This document shows, one piece after another, positions 1 through 4,584 of a stretch of DNA of 8,021 nt (its first letter is position 1; the number at the start of each line of letters is the position of its first letter). This stretch comes from UBA4717 sp045536775 (GTDB lineage: Bacteria; Bacillota; Clostridia; Oscillospirales; CAG-272): positions 1 to 8,021 of the forward strand of contig JAZSOD010000050.1 of NCBI GenBank assembly GCA_045536775.1, written 5' to 3'. The notes under the pieces are model-generated. The model did no database searches and was not told the origin of the DNA. It saw nothing but the letters and a program-made list of their open reading frames with translations. The translations under genes were made by a program, and so were the position numbers.

Positions 1-33
1 CCCTTTGTGCCGTTTCGCGGAAGGGTATCCGTA

Positions 34-59
34 GGGGAACCCAATCGGAAGGGTTCCCC
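34..59. repeat. Inverted repeat hairpin near left edge
   Basis: Nine bases (34-42, GGGGAACCC) are perfectly complementary to 51-59 across an 8-nt loop. The left arm is preceded by GTA, giving GTAGGGG. This is the same edge motif seen at the other intergenic repeats of this window (around 172-178, 3281-3288, 3671-3676, 3791-3798). No T-run follows on either strand, so it is not an obvious terminator. It is probably one member of a dispersed intergenic repeat family. Confidence 0.55.
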
Positions 60-74
60 TCGGCGGTTCTTTTC

Positions 75-102
75 GTCCTTTTCTGTCCGCACAGAAAAGG
101 AC
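75..102. repeat. Perfect 12-bp inverted repeat
   Basis: Positions 75-86 (GTCCTTTTCTGT) pair without mismatch with 91-102 around a CCGC tetraloop. As RNA this would be a very stable hairpin on either strand. It lacks a downstream T-tract in both directions, which argues against a standard rho-independent terminator. It could be a dispersed palindromic element or the end of an upstream transcript outside the window. Confidence 0.6.
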
Positions 103-155
103 AAAACAACGCGAATTTCAAACCAAACAAAATCAGGTCATACTCATTTCGAGGC

Positions 156-244
156 GGGAGGCTGATAGCCTCCCCTACAAAATAAATTCCAATCCTCATT
201 GCGAACGGGCGATTCGTGAATCGCCCCTACAAAATAAATTCCAA
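156..244. repeat. Tandem pair of hairpin-plus-tail repeats
   Basis: There are two units, each a perfect hairpin followed by the same tail. Unit 1 has stem 156-163/167-174 and unit 2 has stem 207-215/218-226. The stem sequences are unrelated (GGGAGGCT versus GGGCGATTC), yet a 21-bp tail beginning CCCCTACAAAATAAATT is identical at 172-192 and 224-244. A conserved tail with a variable but always self-complementary stem suggests that the structure is maintained. No gene is visible in 1-417 apart from these repeats; the one longer leftward reading frame here overlaps the DUF378 gene and has no ribosome binding site. Confidence 0.6.
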
Positions 245-417
245 AACACCACACCTCCAACCCACAAAAATCCCATAAACTTGAATAATCCCCCACTTTT
301 CCGTCCATAATACTTATAAACCGCGCACCCGCACGGTAATAAACAAATTCAGAGGACGCGTTTTGATGGCGGCAAACGCCGGCAAAACGGCATAGTTTTC
401 GGAAAGGTGAAAACAAA

Positions 418-627
418 ATGCTTGACAGAATAGCACTTATTCTCGTTATTATCGGAGCTCTCAACTGGGGCAGCATCGGTCTGTTCGGCTTCGACCTCGT
501 TGCCTGGATCGGCGGAGGTCAGGCGGCACTTATCAGCCGTATCATCTACACGGTAGTCGGTCTTTGCGGCATCTGGTGCATCTCTCTTCTCTTCAGAGAA
601 AGAAACGAGATCATCTCACGCGACTGA
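418..627 (+). CDS. DUF378 family small membrane protein
   Basis: This 69-residue protein has two predicted transmembrane helices (about residues 4-30 and 39-58) joined by a short glycine-rich turn. The first helix contains GALNWGSIGLFGFDLV, the hallmark of the DUF378 (YuzA-like) family, and the length is typical. Family function is unknown; an inner-membrane location is expected. The ATG at 418 follows an AAAGGTG ribosome binding site (403-409) by 8 nt, and the gene ends in tandem TGA-TAA stops. It is monocistronic, with a terminator 20 nt downstream. A 9-codon reading frame at 366-395 lies just upstream. The family assignment is sure; a biological role cannot be given. Confidence 0.9.
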   Translation: MLDRIALILVIIGALNWGSIGLFGFDLVAWIGGGQAALISRIIYTVVGLCGIWCISLLFRERNEIISRD

Positions 628-646
628 TAAAGTTACGACCTCAGAA

Positions 647-680
647 AAGAAGCTCTGTGAACCGCGGAGCTTCTTTTTTT
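647..680 (+). terminator. Rho-independent terminator after DUF378 gene
   Basis: A 13-bp stem (647-659 with 663-675, including two G-T pairs) built around AGAAGCTC/GAGCTTCT is closed by a tight AAC loop and merges into a run of T (674-680). It lies 20 nt after the stop of the DUF378 gene and insulates it from the ribosomal-protein promoter at 713. Confidence 0.9.
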
Positions 681-712
681 AATTATATATATAGAAAATT
701 TCAAAAAAACTG

Positions 713-741
713 TTGACAACAAGCCAAATGTGTGTTATACT
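713..741 (+). promoter_or_regulatory. Sigma-A promoter of rpmG-secE-nusG-rplKA
   Basis: A -35 box TTGACA (713-718) is separated by exactly 17 bp from the -10 box TATACT (736-741), which is preceded by TGT (733-735) as an extended -10. The start site is expected near A748. One strong promoter for five translation and secretion genes fits the operon layout. Confidence 0.9.
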
Positions 742-747
742 GACTCT

Positions 748-887
748 ACCTCTGTCGAGGGTTCTTTTTTTGTGCCCGAAAACGCGTATCGGTAACACCG
801 TTTCGGCACGAAGACTTGTCAGAGGGAGGTAACATCAATAGGCAAAGCCGCACGCTCTGCCTAAATTTATCGGGAGGTGCCGAAAAT
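748..887 (+). promoter_or_regulatory. Structured 5' leader of rpmG operon
   Basis: About 140 nt separate the predicted start site from the L33 start codon, and they can fold extensively. CCTCTG at 749-754 can pair with CAGAGG at 820-825, closing a domain. Inside it, 772-784 can pair with 799-809 (GTGCC/GGCAC plus CGAAA/TTTCG-type pairing with two bulges). An alternative small hairpin CGGT-AAC-ACCG (790-800) competes for the tip. A second hairpin (841-848/854-861) lies just before the true ribosome binding site. A short CCTC-TGTC-GAGG hairpin (749-760) with TTCTTTTTTT after it resembles a weak attenuator. Control by leader folding is inferred from these pairings; no named leader family is recognised. 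Confidence 0.5.
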
Positions 888-1037
888 ATGAGAGTTAAGA
901 TCACTTTAGCGTGCAGTGAGTGCAAACAGAGAAATTACGACACGAAAAAGAACAAGAAAAATGATCCTGACAGACTTGAAATGAACAAGTTCTGCAGACA
1001 TTGCCGTAAGCACACTCTGCACAAAGAAACAAAGTAA
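888..1037 (+). CDS. rpmG: 50S ribosomal protein L33
   Basis: The 49-residue L33 protein starts MRVKITLACSECKQRNY. It sits in the large ribosomal subunit near the E site. Two CxxC pairs (C9-x2-C12 and a second CRHC near residue 36) identify the zinc-binding 'C+' form. Length and the start VKITLACSEC are typical. The ATG at 888 has GGGAGGTG at 872-879 about 8 nt upstream. An in-frame TTG at 816 would add 24 residues that L33 proteins do not have. It is first in the operon, 16 nt before secE, which is the usual Firmicute order. Confidence 0.95.
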   Translation: MRVKITLACSECKQRNYDTKKNKKNDPDRLEMNKFCRHCRKHTLHKETK

Positions 1038-1053
1038 GCGGGAGGTCAGAAAA

Positions 1054-1287
1054 ATGGCTGCAACAAAATCAAACAAGCCCGCAAAGACTCCTTTTACACA
1101 AAAGGTTGCAAAGTTTTTCCGTGAATACAAGAGTGAAATGAAGAAGATCTCCTGGTCAAGCGGAAAGCAGACGATAAACAACACATGGGTAGTGCTCGTA
1201 TGCGCTGTCATTATCGCTGTTGTTGTCGGCGTTGTTGACTTCGGTGTAAATCAGGGTCTCGTAGCGCTCGGAAGCCTTATAGGCTGA
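1054..1287 (+). CDS. secE: Preprotein translocase subunit SecE
   Basis: This 77-residue single-span SecE clamps the SecY channel in the cytoplasmic membrane. An N-terminal basic, Lys-rich stretch (1-22) is followed by the conserved amphipathic segment FREYKSEMKKISW (22-34), then one hydrophobic helix at about 45-61 ending in VDFGVNQGL. The length matches the short Gram-positive form rather than the three-helix enterobacterial one. The common Trp-Pro after the amphipathic segment is Trp-Ser here. The start at 1054 follows GGGAGG at 1040-1045. The gene lies between rpmG and nusG, as in most bacteria. Confidence 0.95.
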   Translation: MAATKSNKPAKTPFTQKVAKFFREYKSEMKKISWSSGKQTINNTWVVLVCAVIIAVVVGVVDFGVNQGLVALGSLIG

Positions 1288-1324
1288 GCAAAACAGTACG
1301 GATATGCTGAAAAAGGTGGATTAA

Positions 1325-1879
1325 ATGGCATTTATTGACGAATTCTACGAACAGAGTAACGAAGCTAAATGGTACGTTGCTCACACATATTCCGGATACG
1401 AAAACAAGGTTAAGACTAACCTTGAAAAGATCGTGGAAAATCGCGGTATCAGCGACAGGATCGTTGATATCAGAGTTCCTGTTGAGATCGTTATCGAAAA
1501 GGATGGCGACAAGGAAAAGCAGGTTGAGAACAAGATTTTCCCGAGTTACGTGCTGATCAAGATGATCATGTCGGACGAAACCTGGCATATCGTCAGAAAC
1601 ATCAGCGGTGTTACCGGCTTTGTTGGACCCGGATCCAAGCCCGTTCCCCTGTCTGAGGCAGAGGTTGCGGCTCTCGGCGTTGAAGAAAACACGCCCAAGC
1701 TCGCAGTAAGCTTCAAGGTGGGCGATACCGTTACTATTATTGACGGTGCGTTCCAGGGTAACAGCGGAAAGGTTCAGGACATTTCGCCTGATCTTGAAAA
1801 GGTTACGGTTCTGGTCAATATGTTCGGACGCGAAACTCCGTTCGAGCTCGACACTAAGAGCGTTAAGCTCGCAAATTAA
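1325..1879 (+). CDS. nusG: Transcription termination/antitermination protein NusG
   Basis: This 184-residue NusG binds RNA polymerase and modulates pausing, termination and transcription-translation coupling. The NGN domain covers about residues 14-115, with the family opening KWYVAHTYSGYENKVK (15-30) and FPSYVLIKM (72-80). The KOW domain covers about 128-165 (FKVGDTVTIIDGAFQGNSGK). Length is normal, with no extra domain insert. The ribosome binding site AAAGGTGG at 1312-1319 is close to the ATG at 1325. It is followed by an 89-nt gap holding the L1 operator and the rplK ribosome binding site. Confidence 0.95.
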   Translation: MAFIDEFYEQSNEAKWYVAHTYSGYENKVKTNLEKIVENRGISDRIVDIRVPVEIVIEKDGDKEKQVENKIFPSYVLIKMIMSDETWHIVRNISGVTGFVGPGSKPVPLSEAEVAALGVEENTPKLAVSFKVGDTVTIIDGAFQGNSGKVQDISPDLEKVTVLVNMFGRETPFELDTKSVKLAN

Positions 1880-1908
1880 ACTTTCCGTCTTTTATATAAA
1901 GGCGACAA

Positions 1909-1952
1909 GTGGGAGGGAGTAAAATTCTTTAATGCTCCCGATTAAGTACCAC
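1909..1952 (+). promoter_or_regulatory. L1-binding autoregulatory hairpin before rplK
   Basis: A two-helix element: GTGG (1909-1912) pairs with CCAC (1949-1952) and GGGAG (1915-1919) pairs with CTCCC (1935-1939), extended by a T-G and an A-T pair. The helices are separated by an asymmetric internal loop with GA on the 5' side and nine bases starting GA on the 3' side. This is the architecture of known L1 sites, which mimic 23S helix 77, including the T. thermophilus L1 mRNA site with its GA/GAGAAA loop. It ends two bases before the GGAGG ribosome binding site (1955-1959) of rplK, so L1 binding would block translation of rplK and rplA. The structure is seen; L1 binding is inferred. Confidence 0.75.
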
Positions 1953-1968
1953 ATGGAGGTGTATTAAA

Positions 1969-2394
1969 ATGGCAAAGAAAATTATGGGCTACATCAAGCT
2001 TCAGCTGCCCGCAGGAAAGGCAACTCCCGCTCCCCCGGTAGGTCCGGCTCTCGGTGCGTACGGCGTTGCTATCCCTAACTTCACTAAGGAATTCAACGAA
2101 AGAACAAAGAACGACATGGGTCTTATCATCCCTGTTGTTATCACAGTTTACGCTGACCGTTCCTTCACATTCATCACTAAGACTCCCCCTGCTCCCGTGC
2201 TTATCAAGAAGGCTTGCGGCATCGAGACCGCTTCCGCAACCCCCAACAAGACTAAGGTTGCTAAGATAACACGCGAACAGCTCAAGCAGATCGCTACAAC
2301 TAAGATGGCAGACCTCAACGCAGGAAGCATCGATACCGCTATCAGCATGATCGCAGGTACCGCACGCAGCATGGGCGTTGAAGTTGTTGACTGA
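1969..2394 (+). CDS. rplK: 50S ribosomal protein L11
   Basis: This 141-residue L11 belongs to the GTPase-associated stalk base, where it contacts elongation factors and takes part in stringent-response signalling. The N-terminal domain (about 1-70) has the proline-rich APPVGPALG (21-29), and the C-terminal rRNA-binding domain (about 75-141) has VYADRSFTF (around 61) leading into KTPPAPVLIKKA and ends GTARSMGVEV. The segment after PPVGPALG reads AYGVAIPNF where most bacteria have QHGVNIM-F or close variants, and the usual GSGxPNK motif is ASATPNK. These are unusual changes in a very conserved protein. The start follows GGAGG at 1955-1959. rplA begins 17 nt after the stop. Confidence 0.96.
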   Translation: MAKKIMGYIKLQLPAGKATPAPPVGPALGAYGVAIPNFTKEFNERTKNDMGLIIPVVITVYADRSFTFITKTPPAPVLIKKACGIETASATPNKTKVAKITREQLKQIATTKMADLNAGSIDTAISMIAGTARSMGVEVVD

Positions 2395-2411
2395 GAAGGA
2401 GGCATAGTATA

Positions 2412-3098
2412 ATGGGTAAGAAATATCAGGACAGCATTAAGCTTATAGAAAAAGCTAAGCTTTACGATCCGGCAGAAGCACTTGCTCTCGTTTGCCAGAC
2501 TTCAAAGGCTAAGTTCGATGAAACCATCGAAATCCACGTAAGACTCGGCGTTGACTCCCGTCACGCTGACCAGCAGGTAAGAGGTGCGGTAGTTCTTCCT
2601 AACGGTACAGGTAAGACCGTAAGAACTCTCGTATTCGCAAGAGGCGATCTCGCTAAGGCTGCTGAGGAAGCAGGCGCTGACTACGTTGGTGCTGAAGAGT
2701 ACGTTCAGAAGATCCAGACAGAAAACTGGTTTGAATTCGACGTTATTATTGCAACTCCCGACATGATGGGCGTTATCGGACGTCTCGGTAAGGTGCTCGG
2801 TCCTAAGGGACTTATGCCTAACCCGAAGGCAGGTACGGTAACAATGGACGTTGCAAGAGCAGTTACCGAAGCTAAGGCAGGTAAGATCGAGTACCGTCTT
2901 GATAAGACAAACATCATCCACTGCCCCATCGGTAAGGCATCCTTCGGTGCAGAAAAGCTTGCTGAAAACTTTGACACTCTCGTAGGCGCAATCATCAAGG
3001 CTAAGCCTGCGGCTGCTAAGGGTCAGTACATTAAGAGCTGCGTTATCGCATCCACAATGGGCCCCGGCATCAAGATAAACTACGCTAAGCTTGGCTAA
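2412..3098 (+). CDS. rplA: 50S ribosomal protein L1
   Basis: This 228-residue L1 is the mobile protein of the ribosomal E-site stalk and, in many bacteria, the translational repressor of its own operon. The interrupted domain I is formed by about residues 1-66 and 160-228, with domain II (67-159) inserted. The family signature IGRLGKVLGPKGLMPNPKAG is at 122-141. Length is standard. AAGGAGG (2396-2402) overlaps the end of rplK and lies 9 nt before the ATG. The matching target for L1 is the hairpin at 1909-1952. It is the last gene of the operon, ending 22 nt before a strong terminator. Confidence 0.96.
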   Translation: MGKKYQDSIKLIEKAKLYDPAEALALVCQTSKAKFDETIEIHVRLGVDSRHADQQVRGAVVLPNGTGKTVRTLVFARGDLAKAAEEAGADYVGAEEYVQKIQTENWFEFDVIIATPDMMGVIGRLGKVLGPKGLMPNPKAGTVTMDVARAVTEAKAGKIEYRLDKTNIIHCPIGKASFGAEKLAENFDTLVGAIIKAKPAAAKGQYIKSCVIASTMGPGIKINYAKLG

Positions 3099-3114
3099 TT
3101 AAAAGTTACCTTAT

Positions 3115-3148
3115 AAAAAAGGAAGCGGAAAATCCGCTTCCTTTTTTT
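3115..3148 (+). terminator. Rho-independent terminator after rplA
   Basis: A perfect 9-bp stem (GGAAGCGGA 3121-3129 with 3133-3141), an AAA loop and seven T (3142-3148). A six-A run before the stem (3115-3120) would also let it work for leftward transcription. It marks the end of the rpmG-rplA operon. Confidence 0.95.
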
Positions 3149-3174
3149 GTGCCGACAAGGGTCGGCTCCCAGAT

Positions 3175-3234
3175 AGCGCGTGAGGTTTTGTGAGAAATGA
3201 AATTTCTACCCGTACTCTGACATTGGTGGAAATT
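3175..3234 (+). repeat. Direct repeat R1, copy a
   Basis: This begins AGCGCGTGAGG and ends ACATTGG-n2-GAAATTT. It matches 3702-3763 in the same orientation, with identical ends and a more diverged middle. Both copies are followed after about 20-35 nt by the TTCnAAATCT-TTGTAGGGG motif, so the full unit probably runs to 3288. Confidence 0.5.
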
Positions 3235-3300
3235 TGAACGGCAGGAGCAAGCCCCCCTACGGTAAAAATTCCAAATCTCTTGTAGGGGACGACGGTCTAC

Positions 3301-3375
3301 TGCGGTTCGGTCACGCCTCGGCTCTGATATGTTCTCGGCATATCATTCACTCCCTCGGCGCCGCTTCACTACCTC
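3301..3375 (+). repeat. Direct repeat R2, copy a
   Basis: About 75 bp matching 3536-3610 with roughly nine in ten bases identical by eye. It includes GGTCAC-CCTCGGCTCTGATATG and a CATATC arm that can pair with GATATG. It lies just right of the first TTGTAGGGG motif. Confidence 0.6.
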
Positions 3376-3428
3376 GGCGTCCCGTAAAAACAAACAATTT
3401 TATTTACACAAAAAATAATGTTTAATAG

Positions 3429-3507
3429 CCTTCTCCAGTGGGAGAAGGTGTCACGAGCATCGCGAGTGACGGATGAGGTGTCATCAAATTTATACAACTC
3501 CTCATCC
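3429..3507. repeat. Composite hairpin element
   Basis: Three nested or adjacent inverted repeats: CCTTCTCC (3429-3436) with GGAGAAGG (3441-3448); GTCAC with GTGAC around GAGCATCGCGA (3450-3470); and GGATGAG (3471-3477) with CTCATCC (3501-3507). The 'CTTCTCC...GGAGAAGG...GGATGAGG' pattern resembles intergenic elements common in gut clostridia; that link is from memory. It could be a MITE-like relic or a structured transcript. Confidence 0.5.
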
Positions 3508-3535
3508 ACCGCTATCGCGGTCCCCCTTGTCTCGT

Positions 3536-3610
3536 TGCGACTCGGTCACACCTCGGCTCTGATATGCCACCGGCATATCATTCACTACCTCGGTGCCGCT
3601 TCGCTACCCT
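3536..3610 (+). repeat. Direct repeat R2, copy b
   Basis: This is the second copy of the repeat at 3301-3375. Here the central palindrome is perfect: GATATGCC and GGCATATC around ACC. Copy a has a damaged left arm. It is followed by CTCAGGAGAAGG and a strong hairpin at 3626-3644. Confidence 0.6.
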
Positions 3611-3625
3611 CAGGAGAAGGCTTTC

Positions 3626-3644
3626 GGGAGGGGAAACCCCTCCC
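3626..3644. repeat. Perfect 8-bp GC-rich hairpin
   Basis: GGGAGGGG (3626-3633) pairs with CCCCTCCC (3637-3644) around AAA, and is followed by CCTACGG. The layout, a variable perfect stem ending in CCCCTAC, is the same as for the two units at 156-244. It has no T-run. Confidence 0.55.
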
Positions 3645-3670
3645 CTACGGTGCAAACTTCAAATCTCTTG

Positions 3671-3694
3671 TAGGGGCGCGGGGACGCCCCCGCG
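3671..3694. repeat. TAGGGG-flanked hairpin
   Basis: CGCGGGG (3677-3683) pairs with CCCCGCG (3688-3694) directly after TTGTAGGGG. This is the mirror-image arrangement of the CCCCTAC-tailed hairpins. The two orientations face each other across about 25 bp (3645-3670). Confidence 0.5.
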
Positions 3695-3701
3695 GGCAAT
3701 C

Positions 3702-3763
3702 AGCGCGTGAGGATTTGAGGTAATTGAGGTATCAACCCATACCGCCAACATTGGAAGAAATTT
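3702..3763 (+). repeat. Direct repeat R1, copy b
   Basis: This is the second, diverged copy of the repeat at 3175-3234. It starts AGCGCGTGAGG (3702-3712) and ends ACATTGGAAGAAATTT. It is followed by the TTCAAATCTTTTGTAGGGG motif at 3780-3798 and a hairpin at 3796-3814. Confidence 0.5.
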
Positions 3764-3795
3764 AGACTACGATGCGGACTTCAAATCTTTTGTAG

Positions 3796-3814
3796 GGGCG
3801 ACCATCGGTCGTCC
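3796..3814. repeat. Hairpin next to TTGTAGGGG motif
   Basis: GGGCGACC pairs with GGTCGTCC around ATC, giving 8 bp with one G-T pair. It follows TTGTAG at 3790-3795. It is the last member of the repeat island before the XRE gene terminator. Confidence 0.45.
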
Positions 3815-3848
3815 GCAAGAACGAACCGTTTACGCTTCCCCGCCAAAC

Positions 3849-3880
3849 AAAAAAGAAAGCTATTACTAAAACAGCTTTCT
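3849..3880 (-). terminator. Terminator of the leftward XRE gene
   Basis: Read on the minus strand, AGAAAGCT (3880-3873) pairs with AGCTTTCT (3861-3854) across an 11-nt loop and runs into six T (3854-3849). It lies 24 nt after the stop of the XRE regulator gene, in the right orientation for it. Confidence 0.8.
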
Positions 3881-3903
3881 CATATAATTATAAAAAAACA
3901 AGA

Positions 3904-4140
3904 TCAGTCCTCAATATCCGTAAGATTTGAAACAGTAGTACCAAGCACCTCTGCTATCTTAAACAAGGTCTTCAGCGACGGACAAAAATATAGTCCGGGC
4001 GCTTCAAGCTGCGAAATATAACCCGCAGATAACTCTATTGCCTCGGCAAGCTCCTCTTGAGTCATGCCGGCAAGCTTTCTGTAATATGCAATTTTCAAGC
4101 CTATCTTAACCAAATTCATTTTATACTGACTTTCAAGCAT
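3904..4140 (-). CDS. Small XRE-family HTH regulator
   Basis: This 78-residue protein is little more than one Cro/CI-type helix-turn-helix domain (about 13-70). LKIAYYRKLAGMTQEELAEAI forms helices 1-2 and ELSAGYISQLEA (36-47) forms the turn and recognition helix, with a following helix LKTLFKIAEVL. The family position usually read as IERG is LEAPG here, a variant I recall from clostridial regulators. There is no effector or oligomerisation domain. I place the start at the ATG at 4140 because AAAGGTGG (minus strand, 4157-4150) lies 9 nt upstream; a TTG six bases earlier would be too close. It is transcribed leftward and diverges from the 4265-4543 gene, which it may control along with itself. 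It probably binds DNA in the shared promoter region; its targets are unknown. Confidence 0.85.
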   Translation of the reverse strand: MLESQYKMNLVKIGLKIAYYRKLAGMTQEELAEAIELSAGYISQLEAPGLYFCPSLKTLFKIAEVLGTTVSNLTDIED

Positions 4141-4171
4141 ATACAAACACCACCTTTTATATCTTAATGTT

Positions 4172-4177
4172 ATTATA
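4172..4177 (-). promoter_or_regulatory. -10 box of XRE gene promoter
   Basis: On the minus strand TATAAT (4177-4172) lies about 15 nt upstream of the ribosome binding site of the XRE gene. The -35 region 17 bp upstream (4200-4195, TATTAA) is poor, as might be expected for an autoregulated or activated promoter. It lies a few bases from the -35 box of the divergent promoter. Confidence 0.5.
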
Positions 4178-4182
4178 TCCTA

Positions 4183-4211
4183 TTTACAAATTAATTAATA
4201 TGTGGTATAAT
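4183..4211 (+). promoter_or_regulatory. Promoter of the 4265-4543 gene
   Basis: TTTACA (4183-4188), a 17-bp spacer, and TATAAT (4206-4211) preceded by TGG as an extended -10. The start is expected near 4218. A palindrome CTATAT-CTA-ATATAG (4222-4236) lies just after it and is a good operator candidate for the neighbouring XRE protein. Confidence 0.8.
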
Positions 4212-4221
4212 CGCATTAAGT

Positions 4222-4236
4222 CTATATCTAATATAG
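4222..4236. promoter_or_regulatory. Candidate operator palindrome
   Basis: This is a perfect 6-bp inverted repeat CTATAT/ATATAG with a 3-bp centre, just downstream of the predicted rightward start site. Position and symmetry suit a small dimeric XRE repressor. Binding is inferred only. Confidence 0.4.
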
Positions 4237-4264
4237 TATTACAAAGAAGGTGGTTAATAAATAT

Positions 4265-4543
4265 ATGACTGTATATTTTGATTCCTTTTGCAAATGCACA
4301 ATTCCCGATGTACACAAATTATTACCCGAAAATACTTCTGTAGTGCTTACAAGTAATAAATTCGGTATATGCGCTCAGATAGAAAAATATTGTATGGAAA
4401 AAAATATACCTATAATGATTATCAAGCCCTATAATGAAGAAAATGGCATAGATCTGATATTACACGTAAATTTTATAGCTACGGTATCAAAAGAACTATT
4501 TTTAATTGGAGATGAAAACTCAACTGATACCGACTCTATTTAA
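4265..4543 (+). CDS. Small protein, possibly degenerate SLOG/Rossmann-like
   Basis: This 92-residue soluble protein has no signal peptide or membrane helix. I do not recognise it with confidence. The order strand (SVVLTS, 25-30), helix (CAQIEKYCMEKN, 36-47), strand IPIMIIKP (48-55), helix, strand ELFLIGD (77-83) resembles the second half of SLOG/DUF2493 proteins, where a GG-A-x-G-x-D nucleotide loop follows the first strand. Here that loop is NKFGI, so nucleotide binding may be lost. It is Cys-rich at the N-terminus (FCKC). The ATG at 4265 follows AAGGTGG (4247-4253) by 11 nt; a GTG at 4250 lies inside that ribosome binding site. Base composition is clearly more AT-rich than the ribosomal and parAB genes, suggesting transfer. 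It is divergent from an XRE regulator. Confidence 0.55.
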   Translation: MTVYFDSFCKCTIPDVHKLLPENTSVVLTSNKFGICAQIEKYCMEKNIPIMIIKPYNEENGIDLILHVNFIATVSKELFLIGDENSTDTDSI

Positions 4544-4584
4544 CAGAGGCAAAGGTCAAGAAAAAGACGGCACATCTAATTTAT

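Larger units (their letters stand above)
3149..3848. repeat. Gene-free island of diverged intergenic repeats
   Basis: About 700 bp without a credible gene. Reading frames at 3234-3425 and 3418-3723 lack good ribosome binding sites and consist of repeat sequence. The island holds two diverged copies of one repeat (3175-3234 and 3702-3763), two of another (3301-3375 and 3536-3610), and a motif TTCnAAATCTCTTGTAGGGG at three places (3269-3288, 3658-3676, 3780-3798). Several of these sit next to small hairpins. The arrangement looks like accumulated, decaying non-autonomous elements between rplA and the XRE gene. No transposase, tRNA or integrase is present. Confidence 0.6.

Noticed and set aside
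360..417. Cyclic-di-GMP-type riboswitch suggested by GGCAAACGCC and GGCAAAAC
   Set aside because: Only short purine-rich similarity; the required paired helices and conserved core could not be drawn.
1..417. tRNA gene among the hairpins
   Set aside because: No cloverleaf, T-arm GTTCGA consensus or acceptor pairing could be found.
144..476. Leftward 110-codon reading frame
   Set aside because: It overlaps the DUF378 gene and the repeat units, has no ribosome binding site, and its protein resembles no family.
816..887. TTG start that would lengthen L33 by 24 residues
   Set aside because: The SD-like GGGAGG lies after this TTG rather than before it. L33 starts MRVKITLACSEC, and the ATG at 888 has a good ribosome binding site.
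3234..3723. Two rightward reading frames in the repeat island
   Set aside because: They consist of the direct repeats and hairpins, lack ribosome binding sites and have no recognisable domain.
3149..3848. CRISPR array or insertion sequence
   Set aside because: Repeats are few, diverged and irregularly spaced, with no spacers, no cas genes, no transposase and no clean terminal inverted repeats with target duplications.
4250..4264. GTG start of the 92-residue small protein gene
   Set aside because: The GTG is part of the AAGGTGG ribosome binding site; the ATG at 4265 is at proper distance.
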